26,607 nucleotides of DNA from assembly GCA_900552715.1 (NCBI GenBank), contig USAV01000015.1, positions 1 through 26,607 on the forward strand. The letters are read 5' to 3'. How positions within the stretch are numbered: position 1 is the first letter of the stretch; the number at the start of each line of letters is the position of its first letter. Origin of the DNA: an uncultured Veillonella sp. (GTDB lineage Bacteria; Bacillota; Negativicutes; Veillonellales; Veillonellaceae). The notes beneath the pieces are model-generated. The model did no database searches. It saw only the letters and a program-made list of their open reading frames with translations, and had not been told where the DNA came from. Shown here in pieces: positions 15,186 through 22,870 of the stretch. Made by a program: the position numbers and the translations under genes.

Positions 15186-15581
15186 TTATCTGCCAAAACC
15201 ATAACGGTTAAGTGCTGTATTACCACTACCATATATAGCCATAATCTTCGCCATGAAATAGTCAGCTACTGCTAGAGAGTATGCTGCAATATCATTGTAA
15301 TCAGAGTATTTTGGTGCAACATTAGTCACAGTAATGTTTTCAATAGTAGTACTAGCTTTAGGAGTAGTCAATTTATTTGTAGTAGGTGCAGGATCTGTAA
15401 CAGTTACTGTAGAACCCATGGCTGGATTAACATAACCTGTTGGAGTAGATACTGGTGGACGTTGGGAATCAGTATATTTGTAGCCATAAGAAGCGTCTGC
15501 TTGTTGTGGTGCTACTGTAACAGCGCCAAAAGCAAGTACAGCTGCGGCCAAAACGATAGAGAATTGTTTTGATGCTTTCAT
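15186..15581 (-). CDS. Small secreted Pro/Thr-rich protein, unknown
   Basis: A 131-residue exported protein with no recognised domain. A clear signal peptide occupies about residues 1-30 (basic start, hydrophobic AAAVLAFGAVTVA, then QQADA). A low-complexity stretch rich in Pro, Thr, Val and Ser follows (about 38-90), then a short helical segment (NDIAAYSLAVADYFMAKIMA) and a C-terminal GSGNTALNRYGFGR. GGAGG lies 6 bases before the ATG. No lipobox cysteine is present, so it is probably periplasmic or released rather than lipidated. It is monocistronic, with an extended -10 promoter and a shared terminator with the convergent secreted gene. Confidence 0.7.
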   Translation of the reverse strand: MKASKQFSIVLAAAVLAFGAVTVAPQQADASYGYKYTDSQRPPVSTPTGYVNPAMGSTVTVTDPAPTTNKLTTPKASTTIENITVTNVAPKYSDYNDIAAYSLAVADYFMAKIMAIYGSGNTALNRYGFGR

Positions 15582-15607
15582 AAAAAACCTCCAAATAACA
15601 CAAAAGT

Positions 15608-15616
15608 ATTATATCA
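15608..15616 (-). promoter_or_regulatory. Extended -10 promoter of the small secreted protein
   Basis: Minus-strand TGATATAAT (TGnTATAAT form) 27 bases before the start codon; no consensus -35 is visible. Confidence 0.5.
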
Positions 15617-15700
15617 AAAATTATGATAACGGAGATTTATTATAAACCATCTACATAAACACACAATGAAAGAGAGCTAATATCATTTATATTTCATTTA

Positions 15701-17314
15701 TCACTTTATTTTGATATCTTTGAAAGCATCTTTCACCTCATTCATTTGGCGTTTTACATCACCAACAGATTCTTTTACATCATCGGGAACCTTGATACTA
15801 TCTATACCTTTAGCTGAATCAGTAGCACGCTTACTATTTTCACCAGCTTGCTTCATCCCCGCTTTAATCCGGTCCATATTCTCATCGATCTCATCGAAGG
15901 ATTCGTCGTAGAGGATAAAATTACTACCCCCATGCGATGTAATATTGAGAGGCCCCATGGTGAGCTGCCCATTATCGATACGCAACGCATCTGTAGAAAT
16001 GGTCGTAATATTCGTATTGACTGTCACATCACTAAAGGACAAATGGCGTCCCTTATTGTGAAAGTTTCCTGTAATATTTTTAATTGGAATGAGCATATAA
16101 TGGCCTTCACCAGACCAGAAATTCCCCCACACCTCCATATCACGAGGCTTACCTTCGCTTTTAAAGTTCAAATTAGCCGATACAGGAACGACGAACTCAG
16201 GTGTTTTAAGGGCTACACTACTATCTAAATTCTTAGCTACACCTGTAATGGTATAAGCTCTTGTATCTAAATTATATACCCCTTTTGCCTCTAGTTTGCC
16301 ACTGTATACATTAGCATTAACATTTTCAAAATTTAAAATGCCATCTTGGTACGTCACATCACCCACGACGTTTTCAAAGGTAAGCGCAGGAATACGTAAA
16401 ATAGGCATCGTTACACGGCCTTTAGCCAACGGTCGATTAAAATCACCAGTTACTCGCGTCAACAAGGTCATAGCATCGTGAATATTATCGCCAAAACCAA
16501 GGGATGATGGATCTACGCCTTTCACATCAAACTGTAAATCTAGCTGAGGCATACGATGCTTTAACACATCCTTTAAATCAACGCGACCTTTTAGTGTCAT
16601 TCCATCACCAATAGCGGTTCCACCAAACTTACCGGTTTCCATATCAATGCGAATAGCGCGCTTACTATCAAGATGGATTTTAGCCTCTACATTCTTCATC
16701 ACATAATGACGATTTTTCTGAAAGATTTCTAGCTGATTATTTCTAAGTGTAATAGTAAGGTCCAAATGTTGGCCTTCCCAATTAAAATTACGAACCTTCT
16801 TACCCAGTTCCTCCTGTCGCTCTTGCGTTGTCTTTTTAGGCGGCTTAGGTCGCGGATCCACCTCATCAAGAGGCTTATTTACATCAGGCGAAGCAGGCAC
16901 AAAATCGAGCCGGTTGTTATCATCTAAATCGACTACGATTGTAGCATCATTAAGCTCAATGCCATTGATGGCTGATGCCTTAAAGTTACGAGTGACAACA
17001 TCCCACATATTAACGCGAATCTTACCACTGGGAACGGTGAGCAATTCACGACCTTCTGGATCCTTCCACACCAAATCGGTAAAGGATAATGTTCCCCACG
17101 GCGTTGCGGTTAAACTCTCTACGGTTACAGAACCACGCATCATCGTTTGTCGAGCCATAACCTCATTGAAGATAACGCCCATACCACGACTCGCTATCGT
17201 AGCGAGCACAAAGAAAATAATCACTCCAATGGCAAGAAAAGCAGCAATGCCTTTTAGGCCTTTCTTATACAATTGTTTATATTTTGTCCAATAGGAACGT
17301 ATGTAATGTTTCAT
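15701..17314 (-). CDS. AsmA/TamB-like envelope protein (repeating beta-groove family)
   Basis: A 537-residue protein with one N-terminal membrane anchor (about residues 22-43) and a long periplasmic part. The pattern is that of AsmA-like proteins: an N-terminal NEVMARQTMMRGSVTVESL region, WGTLSFTDLVWKDPEGRELL, then many beta strands in the order xVxLDLxD, GTAIGDGMTLKGRVDL, VVGDVTYQDGILNFENVNAN and VYSGKLEAKGVYNL, the last two typical of AsmA/TamB repeats. A Pro/Lys-rich linker lies near 147-165, and the C-terminal 60 residues are an amphipathic, charged helix. Family members form hydrophobic grooves that carry phospholipid between inner and outer membranes; this fits a diderm host. It starts 35 bases after the PII gene, possibly on the same transcript, with only a GGGG as ribosome binding site. 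Confidence 0.75.
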   Translation of the reverse strand: MKHYIRSYWTKYKQLYKKGLKGIAAFLAIGVIIFFVLATIASRGMGVIFNEVMARQTMMRGSVTVESLTATPWGTLSFTDLVWKDPEGRELLTVPSGKIRVNMWDVVTRNFKASAINGIELNDATIVVDLDDNNRLDFVPASPDVNKPLDEVDPRPKPPKKTTQERQEELGKKVRNFNWEGQHLDLTITLRNNQLEIFQKNRHYVMKNVEAKIHLDSKRAIRIDMETGKFGGTAIGDGMTLKGRVDLKDVLKHRMPQLDLQFDVKGVDPSSLGFGDNIHDAMTLLTRVTGDFNRPLAKGRVTMPILRIPALTFENVVGDVTYQDGILNFENVNANVYSGKLEAKGVYNLDTRAYTITGVAKNLDSSVALKTPEFVVPVSANLNFKSEGKPRDMEVWGNFWSGEGHYMLIPIKNITGNFHNKGRHLSFSDVTVNTNITTISTDALRIDNGQLTMGPLNITSHGGSNFILYDESFDEIDENMDRIKAGMKQAGENSKRATDSAKGIDSIKVPDDVKESVGDVKRQMNEVKDAFKDIKIK

Positions 17315-17349
17315 AGCCCCATTATATCACGTTGAGGATGCGAGTTTTG

Positions 17350-17712
17350 TTATGCTTCGTCGTCGGTTACGGCTTTAGTGCCTCTTGTACCTGTCCGTAT
17401 ACGCATAGCATCTTCTACATCATATACAAAGATTTTACCGTCCCCTACTTCACCGGTTTGTAATGTATTTCGCGCTGTGTCCATTACAAGATCTACAGGC
17501 ACATCACACACAACGGTTTCAACTTTTACCATAGGAATTAAATTCACATCATATTGTTGGCCCCGATATACTTCGGTATGACCTTTTTGTAAGCCACAGC
17601 CAAAGACTTGTGACACCGTCATACCTTGAATGCCAATCTTGTTTAATGCCTCTTTTAAATCCTCTAGCTGCTCAGCACGAGCGATTATATCTACCTTTTT
17701 CATTCGTTTCAT
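17350..17712 (-). CDS. glnB: PII nitrogen-regulatory protein (GlnB/GlnK family)
   Basis: A 120-residue trimeric signal protein that reads ATP/ADP, 2-oxoglutarate and, through the ammonium channel, nitrogen status. The family core is present: KKVDIIARAEQLEDLKEAL, GMTVSQVFGCGLQKGHTEVY, the T-loop with YRGQQYDVNL and the C-terminal TGEVGDGKIFVYDVEDAMRIRTG. The T-loop Tyr54 corresponds to the uridylylated Tyr51 of E. coli. Starting at the second ATG (codon 4) would bring the numbering to 51, but AGGAG is best placed (8 bases) before the first ATG. It lies 103 bases downstream of amtB, the usual amtB-glnK order, so it probably binds and blocks AmtB when nitrogen is plentiful; glnK is an equally good name. 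Confidence 0.93.
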   Translation of the reverse strand: MKRMKKVDIIARAEQLEDLKEALNKIGIQGMTVSQVFGCGLQKGHTEVYRGQQYDVNLIPMVKVETVVCDVPVDLVMDTARNTLQTGEVGDGKIFVYDVEDAMRIRTGTRGTKAVTDDEA

Positions 17713-17815
17713 ATATCTATCTCCTATGTGGTACAGAAGTACGCATTATATAACCTAACTTTCACCAATTACAGCATATACATTCAATTGCACCTTACTA
17801 TTTATCTGTCACAAA

Positions 17816-19093
17816 TTATAACAAAGACGTTTGATTGGACGAAATAAATCGACCTGAGCTTTTAAATTCAGATTGATTATAAGCACCTTCGCCATGTTCA
17901 CTAATATCGATGCCAAGTGACTCAGAGCCAATGCTAACACGCATGTCCATGAAGGCGCTGACGATTTTAAAGAGTATAAATGTACCAACAATGGCAAATA
18001 CATAAGCAATCACAAGTGAAATCAATTGAGACCCTAATAAGGAACCACCATAGAACAACCCATTGGCTCCATCAGGATTAATCGTCGTTGTAGCCCATAA
18101 ACCTGTAGCAATAGCACCCCACGTACCGCCTACGCCATGAATACCAAAGGCATCAAGAGAATCATCGTAACCAAGGCGGTTTTTAATAATGGCTACCGCA
18201 AGATAACATACAACGGCACCTATAAAACCAATTATAATGGCCGCCATAGGCGTTACAAAGCCTGCAGCTGGTGTAATGGCTACAAGGCCAGATACACCGC
18301 CAGAGGCAGCCCCTAACACAGTAGGTTTACCACGGTGTATCATTTCTACTAGCACCCATCCTACAATACCAACAGCTGCAGAGATTTGTGTAGTTAATAC
18401 TGCATTAGCCGCAAGGAAGCCTACGCCAAGAGCAGATCCTGCATTAAAGCCAAACCATCCAAACCATAAAATAGCAGCCCCAAGAATTGTCATCGGCAAG
18501 TGGTGAGGCAGCATAGGCATGCGTCCATAGCCGCGACGACGGCCTAGCAGCATACACAAGGTCAAACCAGCCACACCGGATAACACGTGAATCGCAAGTC
18601 CTCCGGCGAAGTCTAATGCGCCTAAATCACTGAGGAAGCCACCGCCCCAAATCCAATGGGCCATCGGATTATATACAAAGATAGACCATAACAACGCAAA
18701 TATTACAAAGGGGGCAAAGCGCATCCGCCCTGTAATAGAACCACTCATGATGGCTGGTGTAATAACAGCAAACATGCATTGGAATGCTACAAAGGCAAGC
18801 TCAGGAATATGTGTATCACTTAAGACAGCTGTCTCCGCACCATCAAGACCAAATTTACTAAAGTCGCCGATGATGCCATGTAGATCATCACCAAAAATCA
18901 ATGTATAGCCTATCAAAATAAACTCAACAGAAATGACACCAATCAAAAAGAAGCTCTGCATGATTGTACCTAGCACATTTTTACTACGCGCCATCCCACC
19001 GTAAAACAACGCTAAACCAGGTGTCATAAAAAATACTAATGCAGCACACAACAAGACCCATGCGGTGTTGCCCGTATCAATCATATTGACCAT
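17816..19093 (-). CDS. amtB: Ammonium channel AmtB
   Basis: A 425-residue ammonium transporter with eleven predicted helices in the cytoplasmic membrane. Channel hallmarks: the N-terminal MTPGLALFYGGMARSKNVL, the Asp and first pore histidine in DFAGGLAIHVLSGVAGLT (Asp-x7-His spacing of D160/H168), and the second pore histidine in DAFGIHGVGGTWGAI. I chose the start at 19093 because AAAGGAG lies 6 bases upstream; a longer reading frame would run through the leader terminator hairpin. There is no cleavable signal peptide of the type seen in E. coli AmtB. PII is encoded next. A promoter (19197-19225) and a strong terminator hairpin (19113-19152) precede the gene, indicating control by attenuation (see findings). 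Confidence 0.95.
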   Translation of the reverse strand: MVNMIDTGNTAWVLLCAALVFFMTPGLALFYGGMARSKNVLGTIMQSFFLIGVISVEFILIGYTLIFGDDLHGIIGDFSKFGLDGAETAVLSDTHIPELAFVAFQCMFAVITPAIMSGSITGRMRFAPFVIFALLWSIFVYNPMAHWIWGGGFLSDLGALDFAGGLAIHVLSGVAGLTLCMLLGRRRGYGRMPMLPHHLPMTILGAAILWFGWFGFNAGSALGVGFLAANAVLTTQISAAVGIVGWVLVEMIHRGKPTVLGAASGGVSGLVAITPAAGFVTPMAAIIIGFIGAVVCYLAVAIIKNRLGYDDSLDAFGIHGVGGTWGAIATGLWATTTINPDGANGLFYGGSLLGSQLISLVIAYVFAIVGTFILFKIVSAFMDMRVSIGSESLGIDISEHGEGAYNQSEFKSSGRFISSNQTSLL

Positions 19094-19112
19094 AAGAAAC
19101 TCCTTTCCATAC

Positions 19113-19152
19113 AAAAAGCGCCTTGCTCGCAGAAAGTCTGCATGCAAGGCGC
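19113..19152 (-). promoter_or_regulatory. Terminator hairpin in the amtB leader (candidate attenuator)
   Basis: On the minus strand a 9-bp outer stem (19118-19126 with 19144-19152, GCGCCTTGC/GCAAGGCGC), a 2x2 internal loop, a 5-bp inner stem (19129-19133 with 19137-19141) and a triloop, followed directly by TTTTTG and, 6 bases further, by the amtB Shine-Dalgarno. This has all features of an intrinsic terminator but lies between promoter and gene. Confidence 0.75.
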
Positions 19153-19196
19153 CGTTACCTAACTATTTTATTGTTCCGATATATATCGCTACATAC

Positions 19197-19225
19197 ATCG
19201 TATATTACATTCCTATTCATGTCAA
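19197..19225 (-). promoter_or_regulatory. Sigma-70-type promoter of amtB-glnB
   Basis: Minus-strand TTGACA (19220-19225), 17 bases, TACGAT (19197-19202). It predicts a leader of about 97 bases that contains the terminator hairpin. No sigma-54 (GG-N10-GC) site was seen. Confidence 0.7.
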
Positions 19226-19288
19226 TAAATTCTATAGAATTTTATTTTCAACCCCATAAATTTCTATGAAACATACTAATTATCTAAA

Positions 19289-19317
19289 AAAAGAGCACTC
19301 ATTATGAGTGCTCTTTT
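19289..19317 (-). terminator. Intrinsic terminator of cstA
   Basis: AAAAGAGCACTC (19289-19300), loop ATTAT, GAGTGCTCTTTT (19306-19317), followed on the minus strand by seven T. It lies 23 bases past the cstA stop and upstream of the amtB promoter. Confidence 0.9.
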
Positions 19318-19339
19318 AAATGTTTAGTAAAACAAGCTA

Positions 19340-21172
19340 TTATGCTTTTGCTTCTTTACCGTATTTTACGAGGCTTTCAGCTTCGATTTCAGCTTGTGTA
19401 CGGTAGTCTTGTGGAATGCTAGACAAGCGAATCCAACTACGTACTGCTTCTACCAATACGATAAGGATCATGAGGAACATGGCAGCACTGAATGCTACTA
19501 GGATCCATTTACCAGCAGGAATGTAGCTGTTAAATACGTTTTCAAAGTCCGCAGCGATAGCAACGATAGCCATTAGGATACAAGGAATACCTGTTACCCA
19601 TGCATAACGTTTGCGGCCAAGTCGCATGATAACTGTAGTACCTACAGCCAATGTCATAGTACCTAATAATTGGTTAGATACGCCGAATAGAGGCCAGATA
19701 ATACCGATGTTACCTTGTAGAACTAGGTAGCCCCACAAAATACAAATTAAAGCTGCACAACCATAAACGCCAGGAGCCCAATGTTGGTCGTTGAATTTAG
19801 GATGGAAATGACCTAATAATTCTTGAAGTAAGTAACGACCTACGCGAGTACCAGCATCGATCAAAGTCATGATGAACAATGCTTCGAACATGATACAGAA
19901 GTGATACCAGTAACCCAATAAGTGATCCATGTTAGGCAATCTAGAGAAGATATGTGCCATACCTACTGCAAGGGATACGGCGCCACCAGGACGGTGCATC
20001 AAATCTTCACCAACCATTGCGGACAATGCTGGCAATTCATGAACTTGAAGGCCTAACGCTTTGAAGGATTCAACAGTGGAGTTAATTGCGAAGTAATCAT
20101 CTGGATGCAATGCAGTCGCTGCAATCAACGCCATCATAGCGATGAAGCCTTCTGTTAACATTGCACCATAGCCGATAGGCAAGATTTCTTTTTCATTAGT
20201 AAGCATTTTAGGTGTTGTACCTGTTGCGATAACAGTATGGAAACCAGATAACGCACCACATGCGATAGTAATGAAGATGTAAGGGAATACAGAACCTTTC
20301 AATACAGGACCGCCACCCCAGATATAAGGAGTAACAGCTGGCATTTGAATTTCAGGCATTACGATGATAATACCAAGAGCCAATGCGCCGATAGTACCGA
20401 TTTTAAGGTATGTGGACAAGTAGTCACGAGGAGCAAGCAATAACCATACTGGCAATGCTGCTGCAAAGAAACCATAGACTGCAAGCATGATTTCAATAGT
20501 TTGCAAGTCATATGTGAACCAAGAAGCATATTCGCTAGCTGCTACGTTTGGGCCGTAGATGATAGCTGCGAAGATTAACGCTACACCGATAATAGTTGCT
20601 TCTTGAATTTTACCAGGACGCAACCATTTCAAATAAATACCAATGAAAATAGCAATTGGAATTGTAGCAAATACGGAGAAGAAACCCCATGGGGAGTTAT
20701 GCAATGCGTTAGCTACTACTACGGCCATACCAGCAAGGGTGATGATTAATAGGAACAATGTAGCAAGCATAGCACCGAAACCAGCAAATTTACTGATTTC
20801 TTCCCGTGCAATATCCGCAATAGATTTACCATCATAGCGAACAGATGCGAACAAGATAACCATGTCATGTACAGCGCCAGCTAATACGGAACCGATAAGG
20901 ATCCATAATGCACCCGGCAAATACCCGAACTGGGCTGCGATAACAGGACCTACAAGAGGACCTGCACCAGCAATCGCTGCAAAGTGATGACCAAATGTTA
21001 CCCATTTGTTAGTTGGCACGTAATCGTGACCGTCGTTGTGAACCATAGCTGGCGTTGGACGATATTCATCCAATGTCAATACTTTCGCCGCTATGAAAGC
21101 CCCGTAAAAGCGGTACGCTAAAATTAGAATACACGCGGAGGCTATAACTAAGTAAATACCATTCATAACCAT
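19340..21172 (-). CDS. cstA: CstA-family carbon-starvation/pyruvate or peptide transporter
   Basis: A 610-residue, roughly 15- to 18-helix inner-membrane permease. CstA-family members import peptides or pyruvate with protons during carbon limitation. Hallmarks: the N-terminal RFYGAFIAAKVLTLDEYRPT, the conserved HHFAAIAGAGPLVGPVIAAQ, the SGFHTVIATGTTPKML motif, and AHIFSRLP and TLIDAGTRVGRYLLQE further on. The start at 21172 is chosen because GGAGG lies 7 bases upstream; the longer reading frame runs back through the promoter. Lactate-fermenting anaerobes would plausibly use such a carrier for pyruvate or peptides, but substrate is not readable from sequence. It is monocistronic, with a strong promoter carrying a palindrome over the -10 (21275-21290) and a clear terminator. 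Confidence 0.92.
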   Translation of the reverse strand: MVMNGIYLVIASACILILAYRFYGAFIAAKVLTLDEYRPTPAMVHNDGHDYVPTNKWVTFGHHFAAIAGAGPLVGPVIAAQFGYLPGALWILIGSVLAGAVHDMVILFASVRYDGKSIADIAREEISKFAGFGAMLATLFLLIITLAGMAVVVANALHNSPWGFFSVFATIPIAIFIGIYLKWLRPGKIQEATIIGVALIFAAIIYGPNVAASEYASWFTYDLQTIEIMLAVYGFFAAALPVWLLLAPRDYLSTYLKIGTIGALALGIIIVMPEIQMPAVTPYIWGGGPVLKGSVFPYIFITIACGALSGFHTVIATGTTPKMLTNEKEILPIGYGAMLTEGFIAMMALIAATALHPDDYFAINSTVESFKALGLQVHELPALSAMVGEDLMHRPGGAVSLAVGMAHIFSRLPNMDHLLGYWYHFCIMFEALFIMTLIDAGTRVGRYLLQELLGHFHPKFNDQHWAPGVYGCAALICILWGYLVLQGNIGIIWPLFGVSNQLLGTMTLAVGTTVIMRLGRKRYAWVTGIPCILMAIVAIAADFENVFNSYIPAGKWILVAFSAAMFLMILIVLVEAVRSWIRLSSIPQDYRTQAEIEAESLVKYGKEAKA

Positions 21173-21274
21173 ATAAACACCTCCAATTGTCTTGTGTGAC
21201 ATGGTGTTATATAAAAATATCTGATAAATCTTTTGCACATCCATGCCACATTGGCTCTCAAAACTTTTAGTACT

Positions 21275-21290
21275 TACAATAATTATTGTA
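21275..21290. promoter_or_regulatory. Perfect palindrome over the cstA -10 (operator candidate)
   Basis: TACAATAA/TTATTGTA, a perfect 16-bp dyad at 21275-21290, containing the -10 hexamer and the first transcribed bases. A repressor bound here would block RNA polymerase. The regulator is not identified. Confidence 0.45.
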
Positions 21291-21312
21291 TATCTAAACA
21301 TAAAAGTGTCAA
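21285..21312 (-). promoter_or_regulatory. Sigma-70-type promoter of cstA
   Basis: Minus-strand TTGACA (21307-21312), 16 bases, TACAAT (21285-21290), about 113 bases upstream of the start codon. Confidence 0.7.
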
Positions 21313-21361
21313 TTATCGTTTTCTCATTTTGAATGTGCATTATGAGTTAAAAGCATAATTA

Positions 21362-21394
21362 AAAAGCATTCTCCGTTAATAAGAGAATGCTTTT
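21362..21394 (-). terminator. Intrinsic terminator of the his cluster
   Basis: AAAAGCATTCTC (21362-21373), nine-base loop, GAGAATGCTTTT (21383-21394), followed on the minus strand by more T. It lies 26 bases past the stop of the second hisF-like gene. Confidence 0.85.
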
Positions 21395-21419
21395 ATCGTT
21401 TTATTTTGATAGTAATTAT

Positions 21420-22190
21420 CTATTGTCTTACGACGATGCCTGCTTCGTGAAGAGCTTTTTTAATATCTTTTATTGTTAATACTTTATTATGTAGCAACGC
21501 ATCAGCGAGGGCTCCAGTTACATTTGTTTTTGTAAATAAATCCACAAAATGCTGTATATTTCCAGCGCCGCCAAAGGCTGTTACAGGTACATCTACAACC
21601 TCTGCTAAGGCTTGATATAATTCAATATCAAAGCCAAGCCCCGTTCCATGTCTATCGATACTCGTTACCAATAACTCACCTGCACCACGGTCTACCGCTT
21701 CGTTTGCCCATTCTAAAGCATTTTTACATTGTGCCCCCGGATCATCGGATGTGCCATGTCCATAAGCATACCACATTTTTTCAAAAGGATTATATTTTAC
21801 ATCTAAGCACACAACGATACCTTGATTGCCGAACTTCTTTGCCCCTTCTGTAATAAGGGATGGATTAGATAGTGCCGCCGTATTGACAGAAACCTTATCG
21901 GCACCAGCTTTCATAAGCTGCGTCATATCCTCAACGGACGTAATGCCACCGCCTACAGTGAGTGGCATAAACACCTTATCCGATGCATTAAGTACTATGT
22001 CAGTAAATGTTTTACGGCCCTCTGTGGTCGCCGTTATATCTAATAATACAAGTTCGTCCGCCCCTTGTATCTCATAACGTTCCGCACATTCAACAGGATC
22101 GCCGGCATCAACCATATCTCGGAATTGCACACCATTCTGGACTCGACCATTTGCCACACTGAGGCAAGGAATAATACGTTTCGCTAACAT
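21420..22190 (-). CDS. HisF-like paralogue lacking key catalytic residues
   Basis: A 256-residue (beta-alpha)8-barrel closely resembling HisF, the cyclase subunit of imidazole glycerol phosphate synthase. Aligned by eye to Thermotoga HisF without gaps over the first 130 residues, it has Ser11 for the catalytic Asp11, Asn19 for the ligand-binding Lys19, His181 for Asp176, Phe206 for the serine of ASGGAG, and ADALLHN where HisF has AASVFHF. Asp130 and Asn103 are kept. The residues that gate ammonia passage from HisH (Arg5, Glu46, Lys99 and the Glu of GAGE) are also kept. It begins 12 bases after hisH, and a normal hisF (25022-25780) lies upstream in the same cluster. It is therefore unlikely to be the working cyclase; a HisH-binding regulatory role or a different acceptor reaction is possible. 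Start codon at the family's usual MLAKRII. Confidence 0.85.
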   Translation of the reverse strand: MLAKRIIPCLSVANGRVQNGVQFRDMVDAGDPVECAERYEIQGADELVLLDITATTEGRKTFTDIVLNASDKVFMPLTVGGGITSVEDMTQLMKAGADKVSVNTAALSNPSLITEGAKKFGNQGIVVCLDVKYNPFEKMWYAYGHGTSDDPGAQCKNALEWANEAVDRGAGELLVTSIDRHGTGLGFDIELYQALAEVVDVPVTAFGGAGNIQHFVDLFTKTNVTGALADALLHNKVLTIKDIKKALHEAGIVVRQ

Positions 22191-22202
22191 AGAATGACCC
22201 TC

Positions 22203-22829
22203 CTATTGTTTCGCCGCTGCATAGGCTTCCGTAATATTGCCAAATGCACGCAATAGATTTAAACCTACTACACCACTTTTTTCAGGATGGAATTGCATTC
22301 CATACACTCTACCGCGCTCTACAACGCCAGGTACATCGATACCATAGTTTGCAGTGGATGTAATAAATTCAGGGTCTGTATCTACATAATAGGAATGAAC
22401 GAAATAGGTATATTGATTGTCTACATTGCTGAAAGCACTGTCTGGATGGTGCACTGTATTTTTGTTCCAACCCATGTGGGGCACACTGAGGCCAAGGTCA
22501 CGAGGAATTTCCTTGACCTTGCCCGGAATAAGTCCTAAGCCTGGTGTTGGCCCATATTCTTCGGACTCTTCAAATAACAGCTGCATCCCCAAGCAGATAC
22601 CTAATAATGGTATTCCTCGTTTCACCACTTCATGAATGACATCGACGAGACCACGTTCCTTAAGAACAGCTACTGCAGATGCATAGGCGCCTACACCTGG
22701 CAAGAGAACGCCATCAGCATTTAGTATAACCTCAGGATCTGCTGTTAGCACCGCATCAAGTCCGATGTAGGCCAACGCTTTCTGAACATTAAATGTATTG
22801 CCCGCATCATAATCTATAATGGCAATCAT
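22203..22829 (-). CDS. hisH: Imidazole glycerol phosphate synthase, glutaminase subunit HisH
   Basis: Class I glutamine amidotransferase that releases ammonia from glutamine for the HisF cyclase in histidine synthesis. The catalytic triad is complete: Cys79 in LLGICLGMQLL, His181 and Glu183 in GMQFHPEKSG. The oxyanion-strand PGVG motif (LLPGVGAYASA) and the interface segment VPHMGWN are also present. Length 208 residues is normal. AAAGGAG lies 6 bases before the ATG. The 200-base gap upstream contains a possible internal promoter (22898-22926), so hisH and the HisF-like gene may be expressed apart from the rest of the cluster. In many operons hisH lies directly before hisA; here it is displaced to the end of the cluster, next to the catalytically altered paralogue. 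Confidence 0.95.
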   Translation of the reverse strand: MIAIIDYDAGNTFNVQKALAYIGLDAVLTADPEVILNADGVLLPGVGAYASAVAVLKERGLVDVIHEVVKRGIPLLGICLGMQLLFEESEEYGPTPGLGLIPGKVKEIPRDLGLSVPHMGWNKNTVHHPDSAFSNVDNQYTYFVHSYYVDTDPEFITSTANYGIDVPGVVERGRVYGMQFHPEKSGVVGLNLLRAFGNITEAYAAAKQ

Positions 22830-22870
22830 AATATACTCCTTTCAACAGCCTTAATGAGCCCCAGTCATTA

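Noticed and set aside
19153..19196. ANTAR-type dual hexaloop before the amtB terminator
   Set aside because: Only one small hairpin with a tetraloop is present; the paired hexaloops with the conserved A and G are absent.
21420..22190. Calling this gene simply hisF
   Set aside because: Loss of Asp11, Lys19 and ligand-binding positions, with an intact hisF in the same cluster, makes a plain hisF label misleading.
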